NCBI GenBank assembly: GCA_023053575.1 | Contig: JAKZAP010000009.1 | Coordinates: forward strand, 21,743,869 to 21,807,868 | Length of the DNA stretch: 64,000 bases | Direction: 5' to 3' | Source: Branchinecta lynchi | Lineage: Eukaryota > Arthropoda > Branchiopoda > Anostraca > Branchinectidae | Shown: piece by piece, positions 11,301 to 23,300 of the stretch | How the letters are laid out: each line of letters begins with the position of its first letter | How positions within the stretch are numbered: position 1 is the stretch's first letter | Position numbers and translations under genes: made by a program | Notes under the pieces: model-generated | What the model was told of the DNA's origin: nothing | What the model saw: only the letters and a program-made list of their open reading frames with translations | Database searches by the model: none

Positions 11301-14300
11301 TACCTGGAAGTACATTAACTACGGATCGCCGGAATTCCGGAACCCCCCTCCAACTCCTCCCACAGTGTCCGAATCCGGTCCAATTAGTGATATATCTAGA
11401 GCTTGTGCTTGTTCTTACCACCAAGTTTCATCCCGATCGGTCCACTCTGAGAGTTTCACATGATTTCCGGTTCCTCCCCCCGACCCCCCCCCCCCCAAAT
11501 TCATCGGATCCGGTCCGGACTTGAAGTGAGACATCTGAGACACGAGATCTTTCCAGATATCAAGTTTCATTAAGATCCGATCGGCCGTTCGAAAGTTATG
11601 AATGTCCCTATTTTCCGGATCCCCCCCCCCCCTCCCCCCACGATGGTCGGATGGGGCAAGTGACTATTTCCAACTTCGTCTAATCGTGTCCGTATTTGAA
11701 ACTGAATATCCGAAATACTTGTCCTTGACACATGGTCAAGTTTCACGCATGTTCGATTACCCTTTCCAAAGTTATGCATTTTAATAGTTTCCGGATTTCC
11801 AATCCCTCCGCTCCCCCCACTATGATCGGATCTGGAAAGTGATTATTTCCTAGGTAATCTGGTTGGTTCCCTGGTATTCCTGCCAAGTTTCATTGTCCTA
11901 GCTTATGTGGAAGCGTTTCACGAGTTTTGTTTAGTTTAACCACTTGGTCTTACTTTAATCTTTGAACCATATCTGGTCCCGCATTCGCTCCCGAATACAT
12001 CAAGTCTTGGCGCAGTATTAGAGCGCTGGTTTTGCGACTCAGAGGTCTGTGGTTCGATCCCGCATTTGGGCAGCGCTCTTTTTGCTGCGTTTCGCCGCTT
12101 TTGCTTTATAGTTTCCTGGCTCCCGGATCCGGGGAAAGTCGGATTGGGGAAGTGATTATTTGTAAGTTGATCTGGTCGGGTCGATGTGCCTGCGAAGTTT
12201 CATTGTCTTAGCTTGTGTGGAAGTACCTTAACTCGCGATCACCGGACTAATCGGCCGACCGACCGACCGACGGAAAAGTGATAGGTACATGGCACTTGGC
12301 CGAAGGGCAGGTGCCATAAAAACACATAAACACACAGAAAAAGACATTTAATTTTCAATCTTCGGTCAGGAAGCACTAGATAACGTCGTGCGCTGGTTGG
12401 GCCCTGTTGTCCATGATTTTTTTATAGCGATGAGGAAACATCCAAAAGGGTACCATTTTCATATTGAATTTTGAACTTCTCCGTCAATGTATGGTTATGG
12501 CACAATTCCGACAAGTGGAGCAGGTGCTTTGCATATTCAAAATAACACGATATCATCTTTTAATCTCCTTCTTTCGCAGAACATGTGTGACACCAGAACG
12601 AAATAGTATTGAAGGAGTGCAGAAGGTGCTGTACAAATTTCCCAAAGCTTTACGATTATAGCGCCCCCGGTTGGGAACAATGCATCCGTAGGCGCATCTT
12701 AGACTATTGGAACACAACTGTAGGCTATCTTTGGCACAAGCTCGCCTAAGCAGGAAATTCTCTAATTAGTGTGTCAATATTCGTATCTCCTGCTTTGAAG
12801 TTTATTTTGGCATTTTTTCAGGAAACTTAGCAGCCGTCGGTGGCGTTTCACCTGTGATAGATATCTGGGACATTGACATTGTTGGCTGTCTGGAACCCGC
12901 CATGAGCCTGGGGAAGAAGGGAAAGAAAAAGAAGAAAATCCCGGGCTATGGTCATACTGACGCAGTATTGTCGCTGGCGTGGAATTCAAGCGCAAGGTAA
13001 TGAGCGTGTTCCATCCTACTTACCATAGTTACTACGCATTAGGTCACGAATTCTGGCTATTTCCGTCAAGGCTGGAACGACTTTTCTATTTTCCCGCAGA
13101 ACATCATACCACGGACGAATCCGACCAATCACGATTCAGAGATCCGTAGTTACTACGGCTACTACGCTCCCGAGCGTGGTAAGCAAATAGTTACTATTAG
13201 TTACTATTTCGAGAAGGTTGGAACGGTCAGCGTAGTAACTTTTGGTGAGGTTGGAACGTAAATAGTAACTAATAGTTACTATTGGTACGAGGGTGGAACA
13301 CGCTCAATGTGTGCGACGGGCCGTAATCGACCCGGGTCTCTGCGCAAGGAGATAATCTGGAAGAATTGGCTCGAGGCTCTTCTAGTGGAGCAGACAACGT
13401 CTTGATCAGAGTAAAATGACACTAGAGACTAGTGCCATGACTTGAAAAAAGTGATACATACTCGAAAAGCAGTTACACTAGCACCACTAGCGATAGTGAA
13501 CGTCCCTACTAAAGCTCAATCAGTGTATCACCAGTATCACCTCCGATAACTTCATATTCTGAACATAGCAAAAAAATGATCCAGCCTCCATTGCTTCCTT
13601 GGTGTGTGCAGACCGCACCTTCACTTTACTAGAAATTTCTGAACCCGAAAGTTTGTCTCGCTTTAAATTCCGCAAGCGTAGTAGGTGGCGCTATGAGTAT
13701 GGCCCGTTTGCAAAGAATGGAAAGCATAGGTATTGGCGCTACTCTCTAGTGTTATTAGGCTCTGGTCTTAATTGAAGGAGATTAAAGTTGTCTAGACGAC
13801 GAGGAAGTCGTTCGTCGTAGACGGCTGGTCTTGCCCTTTCAGCATTGATTCTACCCAGTAGCTCATACGGGTTGGGGGGGGGGGGGGGTAAGTTAAAGGT
13901 GAAGGAATCACCATCAGTCTTGAAAAACCTAGCCAGCAAGTGCAATGGGCGGTCCGGGAAAGCCACCCTGGTGCTTTCACTCACCCTTCCTGTCACCACC
14001 AGTATTAAAATATTTTAAAATACTGTAAGTCGAACAGTAAATAGTGCGAGGGGTCTTTTAATACAATCCTTGGGAGATGACGTCCCCCAGGTTTATATTA
14101 AAGGACCCCTCGCACTATTTACTGTTCGACTTATAGTATTTTAAAATATTTTAATACTTTAAAACTAGGCTGTGCTTTCAACAAACAACCCACTGTTTTG
14201 AGCCTTTTCCGAGACCCGTTGAGTTGTAGCGAAAACATAGACAAAATTTACATAACCGGTTTTTCTCATGGAAAAACTTCTCGCTGACAACCCTCGACAG

Positions 14301-17300
14301 CGTGACAGCCTACACATCGAAGGTAGCAAAACACGGCAATTGCGAAATCAGCGTGGTTTTGTTAGAGGGGTTAGAATATCCCGTAAGAAATTCGGGTCTC
14401 CGGGTTTAGAAATATATGGAGTGATTATGGAAGTATGTTGCGTTTGTATTATAAGTAAGACAGGTCCTTTAAGTACGGGAGGAATAACAGAAAAGGGTGA
14501 GCTCGTTAACGCCCTGCGATCTATCGTTTTAAAATTATTCAAAGCAGCATCCGACGAGACCTGGGAAGTGGGCTTTGGGTACATTGCTGCCGTCCTGCAA
14601 AACTTCCTACCAGATGAAGTAGTAAATGTGTCGACGGTTATTGCGTGCAGATTTAGATAGGTCGATATAAAGGGCAGTAAGGTCCTAGATAGTCGTAATT
14701 GGCAAGAAACTTTTGATTTGGAACCGGATTTTACAGTCTGAATTGGACCTCAGAGAAGCCCGCATACAACCGTGAATTGTATTCATAAATCATAGGTTTC
14801 AGTTGTAAATATATCCCTTGGTTGATCTTTTTAAGTGTAATGACATGTCCAGCACTATTTTTGTTTCTAAAAGATATCTGTGGATACATAAACCGAATTG
14901 TAATTTGCAATTGTAATTGCATCTTCTAAGATGTGAGCTTTAAGTTGTCACAATTAATCATAATATTCCGTATTTTATATTTTTTATGTTTGACAAATCG
15001 TTTAATTTTGTTACAAAGTTAAGAAGTCGCACAAGTTTAAAAATGAATTGTATACATCAATTATATGTGGTTTAAGTTGACAGTCCTATGTTGTCATGTT
15101 GTGAAACAGATATTCAGGAAAAAAGACGATGGTTGAATGATTGATTGATTGATTTGCCAATGATGACAGTCCTATGTTTCCATGTTGTGAAACAGATATT
15201 CAGGAATAAATACGATGATTGAATGGTTGATTGATTGATTTGCCAATGATGACAGTTCTATGTTATCATGCTGCGAAACAGATATTCAGGAATAAATACG
15301 ATGATTGATTCATTGATTTGCCAATGATGACAGTCCTATGTTACCATGTTGTGAAACAGATATTCAGGAATAAATACGATGATTGAATGGTTGATTGATT
15401 AATTTGCCAATGATGACAGTCCTATGTTATCATGCTGCGAAACAGATATTCAGGAATAAATACGATGATTGATTGACTGATTTGCCAATGATGACAGTCC
15501 TGTGTTATCATGTTGCGAAACAGCTATTTAGGAATACATACGATGATTGAATGATTGTATGATTGATTTGCCAATGATGACAGTCCTATGTTATCATGGT
15601 GTGAAACAGATATTCAGGAATAAATACGATGATTGAATGATTGATTGATTGATTTGCCAGTGACAGTCCTATGTTATCATGTTGTGAAACAAATATTCAG
15701 GAATAAATACGATGATTGATTGATTGATTTGCCAACGATGACAGTCCTATGTTATCATGTTGCAAAACAGCTATTTAGGAATACATACGATGATTGATTG
15801 ATTGATTGATTTGCCAATGATGACAGTCCTATGTTATCATGTTGTGAAACAGATATTCAGGAATAAATACGATGATTGAATGATTGATTGATTGATTTGC
15901 CAGTGATGACATTCCTATGTTATCATGTTGCGAAACAGCTATTTAGGAATACATACGATGATTGAATGATTGTATGATTGATTTGCCAATGATGACAGTC
16001 CTATGTTATCATGGTGTGAAACAGATATTCAGGAATAAATACGATGATTGAATGATGACAGTCCTATGTTATCATGGTGTGAAACAGATATTCAGGAATA
16101 AATACGATGATTGAATGATTGATTGATTGATTTGCCAGTGACAGTCCTATGTTATCATGTTGTGAAACAAATATTCAGGAATAAATACGATGATTGATTG
16201 ATTGATTTGCCAACTATGACAGTCCTATGTTATCATGTTGCAAAACAGCTATTTAGGAATACATACGATGATTGATTGATTGATTGATTTGCCAATGATG
16301 ACAGTCCTATGTTATCATGTTGTGAAACAGATATTCAGGAATAAATACGATGATTGAATGATTGATTGATTGATTTGCCAGTGATGACATTCCTATGTTA
16401 TCATGTTGTGAAACAAATATTCAGGAATAAATACGATGATTCATTGATTGATTTGCCAATGATGACAGTCCTCTGTTATCATGTTGCGAAACAGATATTC
16501 AGAAATAAATACGATGATTGAATGATTGATTGATTGATTTGCCAGTGATGACAGTCCTATGTTATTATGCTGCGAAACAGATATTCAGGAATAAATACGA
16601 TGATTGATTGACCGATTTGCCAATGATGACAGTCCTATGTTATCATGTTGCGAAACAGCTATTTAGGAATACATACGATGATTGAATGATTGTATGATTG
16701 ATTTGCCAATGATGACAGTCCTATGTTATCATGTTGTGAAACAAATATTCAGGAATAAATACGATGATTGATTGATTGATTTGCCAACGATGACAGTCCT
16801 ATGTTATCATGTTGCAAAACAGCTATTTAGGAATACATACGATGATTGATTGATTGATTGATTTGCCAATGATGACAGTCCTATGTTATCATGTTGTGAA
16901 ACAGATATTCAGGAATAAATACGATGATTGAATGATTGATTGATTGATTTGCCAGTGACAGTCCTATGTTATCATGTTGTGAAACAAATATTCAGGAATA
17001 AATACGATGATTGATTGATTGATTTGCCAACGATGACAGTCCTATGTTATCATGTTGCAAAACAGCTATTTAGGAATACATACGATGATTGATTGATTGA
17101 TTGATTTGCCAATGATGACAGTCCTATGTTATCATGTTGTGAAACAGATATTCAGGAATAAATACGATGATTGAATGATTGATTGATTGATTTGCCAGTG
17201 ATGACATTCCTATGTTATCATGTTGTGAAACAAATATTCAGGAATAAATACGATGATTCATTGATTGATTTGCCAATGATGACAGTCCTCTGTTATCATG

Positions 17301-20300
17301 TTGCGAAACAGATATTCAGAAATAAATACGATGATTGAATGATTGATTGATTGATTTGCCAGTGATGACAGTCCTATGTTATCATGCTGCGAAACAGATA
17401 TTCAGGAATAAATACGATGATTGATTGACTGATTTGCCAATGATGACAGTCCTATGTTATCATGTTGCGAAACAGCTATTTAGGAATACATACGATGATT
17501 GAATGATTGTATGATTGATTTGCCAATGATGACAGTCCTATGTTATCATGGTGTGAAACAGATATTCAGGAATAAATACGATGATTGAATGATTGATTGA
17601 TTGATTTGCCAGTAATGATATTCCTATGTTATCATGTTGTGAAACAAATATTCAGGAATAAATACGATGATTCATTGATTGATTTGCCAATGATGACAGT
17701 CCTCTGTTATCATGTTGCGAAACAGATATTCAGAAATAAATACGATGATTGAATGATTGATTGATTGATTTTCCAGTGATGACAGTCCTATGTTATCATG
17801 CTGCGAAACAGATATTCAGGAATAAATACGATGATTGAATGATTGATTGATTGATTTGCCAGTGATGACATTCCTATGTTATCATGTTGTGAAACAAATA
17901 TTCAGGAATAAATACGATGATTCATTGATTGATTTGCCAGTGATGACAGTCCTCTGTTATCATGTTGCGAAACAGATATTCAGAAATAAATACGATGATT
18001 GATTGATTGATTTGCCAATGATGTGGTATTTTTGCTCATTCTAGAAACGTGTTAGCCAGTGGATCCGCAGACAAGTCAGCCATTATCTGGGATCTGTCAT
18101 CCGGTCAGATTGTTCAGCAGGTGTCCAGTTTCAAATCCGATATACAGACTATGCAGTTCCATCCAACTGAGAAAGAACGCCTACTAACTGGATGCTGCGA
18201 TAAGTAAGTTTTGTCTTATAGGGCATATATTACTCAGACCACAATTTCTATTAAAGTATAACTGTAAAGCGAACTTATTTTTGCATCATTTAACTGAATA
18301 CTATGAGAGATTTGAAAACTATAAGCTTTATGCGTCCATGGGGAGTGTGTGGCTCCCCCTCCCTCAAAGCTTAAATTAAAACAAGTTAAACGTTCCTCCC
18401 TCCCTCTCTTTCTAGCTAGGATTAAGAGTAATAACTAGGGCCAACCTCCTGGAACAGTCCTACCCCTGCTCTCAGGGGCAAGAAGCAGTCTGCCTTCTCT
18501 CCCCTCTCGACTCACTCGATTGACTCGAACATGCTCGTTGACATAGTCCTCCCAGCAGGTTGACCTTCTAATAGGAAAACTAGATAGATGAATAAATAAG
18601 TTTCGATTGCCTATTTACTCTCTTACTGCACGCCAGCTTATACTCAGGCTTAGAAGATCCCTGTGTCCAGTGTCCAGTGGGAGTGTGTGATCCCACGTGA
18701 TCTTCAAGAAAGAAACGGAGAAAAGAGTAAGCTAACCTGCAGTAAGGGAGTAAGTAGACATAAAAAGTAGTGATATGCTTTTGGAATATTCCTACTCCTG
18801 CTCTTCACAGGAGAAAGAAGCAGTCTGCCTTCTATCCCCTCTCGACTCACTCAATCGTCCCGGGCAGGCTCGTTCACATAGTCTTTCCAAGAGAATATCA
18901 GTCTAAATGGTTTTACAAAAAACTGCATACAAGTTGCATTTTTTGGATTGTGTAAAGGGATTTTTTACTTTTTTCCACTATTTTCTCTACAATGACGTTC
19001 AGAATACGCAAAACTCTACTATGACGTGGAAAATTTGAATCTCAATCGAAACGCGGCTTTTTAGTGGCCAGAGATCATCTTGTGGAAGGTAGCTCACTGC
19101 GTGAAAACTTATTTTTCGTAAATCTTTTTCATCAAGCATACAACAAGCAAACGCGCATACGGGTAACACAAAATCGACAGGTAAATTCCACTATTTGAAA
19201 ATCGATTATTCGTGAATAGTGGAGCAACGAAATAACGCACTTTCGTCGGATCTTCAAGTCTCTTTAAGTGAATAAGTGATACGTACCTACACTGTCAGAA
19301 GTGTCATAACCGATAACACGAGGATGCCCGGTTTCAACAGATAATGCGTAACACCTTGCGTAAATGCGTAACAACACTTCGGATGTTATCTGTTGTTTTT
19401 AAAAATGTCATGCATGAAATGTTATGCATAACTGGCTTTGTTAGGAAGACCCAAAAAAGCATCTACTGACTTTATTCCACATGGTCATGATGTCGGAAAA
19501 CTCAGCAGATACTTTTTGGTGGTTTTCGGTTCTTCCTGATGGTAACGCTAGTGTTATCTGTTACGCATTGTCTGTTGAAATCGCGCATCCTCGTGTTATC
19601 TGTTATGAAACTTCTGGCAGTGTACTTTGTCTTATTTCAGCCATTTTCAGCTAAACTTTAATAACAATGATACACAAATAAATATTCCATTGGCCTCTCT
19701 AGCACTTCTGAAACAGTATTCAATTCAATTTAATTCACTTTATTTCCAAAAACGATACAACGGTCACGCAGATTTGGTGGTTCTCGTTCATATTAACACT
19801 AATTATATACAAAACATAATTCTACACTAGTTTGGATATAACAAAGACTTGTCAAACATAACCCAAAATATTCAAATCTATTTACAAATAATGAAGATAA
19901 TTTCGTAAACCACATTGGCCTGACATATCACAAAAAATCAACGAAGAAACCAACAAAAATGGGGTTCGTAAAGGCCAACGAATATACTGAAGTAAAAGGT
20001 GAATATTTCGGGAGGACACCCTTCTTCAGCGCAGACAGAAAATTTCGAGGAAAAGTGCCAAAACGAGGATGAAGATCAACCGCCAAGAAAACCAAAACAA
20101 AGCCGAAAACCAATAAGTAACCCAAAATTAAAACAAGATTGGAAGAATTGAAAGCTTCAAATAAGGACAGCGAGCCACTCACCATACCTACGAATAACAA
20201 CTACGAACACTGGTGATACAACTTAGTCTAGACCGACTAACCTGGATATGAATTAAACGTTTTCGGTAAGGTGTCAGCATCTGGGGGTACTGATCTCCGA

Positions 20301-23300
20301 TTATCTGCCCTCAGCAACGAAGCGGCTGGGCGCTAGCTAGCTCCAGGTATCCATTTGAAGCTTGGTCGACTTTGGCTTGTCTTAAAGGGTGACACACCAC
20401 CTAGACTCGAACTAGCGACCTTTCAGTCACGAGTTCGGCGCATTAACCATTCGGCTACGGACGTACTAGAAATACTGAATAGTGATCTCGCTTCAACAAA
20501 AATTCGTCTAAGCAGTCCCTTGATACTGATATCACAAATTGCATAACAAATAAGTACCTTCTAAAATATTAGTATTATTGTTATTTATCTGAATCCTTCA
20601 TAACTGAAGAGTAGTGTATAAAAAGAAACAACAACATGTCAATCAAACTCACACACACTCACCTTCGTATATCTTCCATCTACGTAATATCTTTGTTTAG
20701 ACATTACTGCCGAATTCGAATCCGAGCAGAACGGCCAAATGCAAATCCGGAACCGGATTTGCACTCTGTGATTTGTCTTTTTCTTTTGCAGATATGTGAG
20801 AGAGTTTGATTCAAGAGTACCAGATGTCATCAAAAAGTGGAAATTAGATTCTGATGTAGAGAAAGTTCAGTATGACCACTTCCGGCCCAATAACTGCTTG
20901 GTAAGTCTCGTGCCAAATATATTTGGTAAATTCATTATTTTTATCAGCAGAATTCAAAATAATAAGCCCCGCCGAAATAATACATAGAATTGAAACAAGT
21001 GCTACCGCAAGCGAGTGGCTGCCCACTCTCCACCACTTGGTTTACACCATGTTACGTCACCCATCCGCCACGCGCGCCACTCATCCGCCACGCGCGCTAC
21101 CCTCCCTCCTCTTGCTCAAAAATAGCTATTTTCTGCCTCGCGCGCCACCATTCCGCCACCCTTCCGCCACGCGCCACCTGCCCGCCTCTTGCTCAAATAT
21201 AGCTATTTTCTGCCTCGCGAGCCACCGTTCCGCCACGCTCGCTCGCTACCCGCCACCCGGTGTAGACCTTTTTCTTGAGTGGGTGACCCCTCGAGCGCAA
21301 GAGCTTTAAATGCTTGCGTAAACCATATACTAACTCCATTTGTCGTATAGATTTTAGCATTATGTTTAGTGCGTGTAGATATTTTCTTTAGTTTCTTTTC
21401 TTTTTTTTCGTTTTCTTTTTGTACTCCTTTTGCGAGCGGGCAAAAATACAGATATATATATTTTACTCCCGCTCAGTTGCGGGAATCGTCAAAGTGCACT
21501 TTTGTATAACAGTCCCTTGTATAACGCCACAAATTGTATAACAAATAAGTTATAAGTTGTACAACAAATATTATTTAACAAATTAATAGAGACGAAAGCC
21601 TTTTTGCTGCAGTTATATTATTATATTATTATTATTATAATTTCTTATAAGCTTCATTTTGAACCATGATTTTGCGACGAAAGACAGAGAGAGGGGTTTA
21701 TTCAAGAACAGGAAAATCTGCATACAGGACCTTTCATACCAGAGAATAAAACCTTTTGTTTATTTACGGACCTTAGGTCATTGTTATGAGTCTTGTTTAA
21801 GGCTCCTTAGAGTGGGCTCGCCTGTAAGGCCTAGTGTATGATGGGTGGTTTATAGCTTATTGTGGTTCGGTACGCAAACCTTAGTGTGAATCGATCGGGG
21901 GAGTCGACAATGAACCCGTGAAGTTTGCACGTGTAGTAGGCCACCAGACGCCCTAGGCTGTCCTGACTCCGATGACTGTATGACATTTACCAACTATGTC
22001 CGGCCTACTACACCCCTCGCTATAACATCAGGTTGAGAGTGCTTCTTCACATACAAATACAGTCGTCGTAACAAGGGGTTGCCAATTTAAATACAAGCAG
22101 TAATCATGAAACTTATACCCATCAAAGTTTATACAGAGAATACACACAAACTAATTTTGGAAGATTTATTCCAACAAAGTTTTCAACGGATATGTCAGCT
22201 ACGATTCTTCATCAGCGATATTTCGGCCCTTCTTGGCAAGGGTCCTCGTCAGGCTTTCAGTCCTCTTGTTCAACTTTGGGGAAAGAAACAAACCTGTAAA
22301 ACAGGTTTGATTTAAAACAGGTTTGATTTACAGGTTTGTTTCTTTCCCCAAAGTTGAACAAGAGGACTGAAAGCCTGACGAGGACCCTTGCCAAGAAGGG
22401 CCGAAATATCGCTGATGAAGAATCATAGCTGACATATCCGTTGAAAACTTTGTTGGAATAAATGTTTCAAAGTCAGCTTGGGCTCAAAGAATATTTAATT
22501 TTGGAAGAAAAACCACGTAAGTTCATATCGCTATAGTGGACAGCTAACTCAGAGCAAAACAACTCTTTGAGAGTACCGCGAAGACCTATCCTTCCCAAAA
22601 AAAATCCGCTAGGTGTCACGGCGGTCACACCGTATTTTCCTGCATAACTAAACTGTTGGCAAGAACCTACGCGGGGGGCCTGATCTTCAAAAAAACTCCT
22701 CAGCCACCTCTTGAGCCATCTAAGATGACGAGCAAGCCCTCTTCGACATGCGCAGTTTGCAACAAAAGGGTTACTTCTAACTCTATCTCATGTACTAAAT
22801 GCAAAAAGTACGTTCATGCTAAGTCAGCCAAACATTCGTGTGCAGACTACACAGTGAAGCAAAGACTAGAGGAAATAGCAAGTGGCGTGACTGAGTGGAA
22901 CTGCAATGCTTGTAAACTACGATCAAGGAGAAGCCCCAAAACAACCCCAAGAACACAACAGATGCCGGACAATGAGCTCTCAATGGACAGTGCTATACAA
23001 AACAGTAAGCTAGTGCAATCAGCTGCATGTATGCAAAGTGTCCCGATTGCGCGGTTGACTTACGTCACTCCCTGCACCACGCAAACTGGTCTTAGAACTG
23101 TTCGCTTCAAGAGTAAAGAACTATTTTCCTCCACACCGGCTGCGCCTGTCAAAACTAGAGACGAGGAATTGCTGTCGGATGAAAATTCCATCCAGGTATC
23201 GTCATATCCATTCATAACTTTAACAGGAAAAGAGGAAAATGTAGTAGAAGACGAGGGACTGTGTTGTGCTACACTGTCTTTAGTAAGGCCATCTACCGGA

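Larger units (their letters stand above)
22164..22464. repeat. head-to-head inverted dimer of hammerhead elements
   Basis: Arms 22164-22300 and 22328-22464 are reverse complements over 137 bp with about one mismatch. Each carries a ribozyme core. The 27-bp centre is two copies of ACAGGTTTGAT. Confidence 0.9.

Noticed and set aside
14268..14660. 130-codon frame as a gene
   Set aside because: It lies in a dispersed repeat whose second copy (38090-38240) is interrupted, with no domain and no splice context.
15078..18023. CRISPR-like array of regular repeats
   Set aside because: Units are contiguous with no unique spacers, and they match a LINE 3' tail; the setting is eukaryotic.
19998..20040. 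Another hammerhead ribozyme on the minus strand
   Set aside because: CTGAAGA and CCCGAAATAT are present but an extra A breaks the stem II junction and helix I does not pair; too weak to call.
20923..21309. 128-codon frame rich in Pro/Ala/His
   Set aside because: Produced by the tandem CGCGCGCCACC motifs; composition is repeat-driven.
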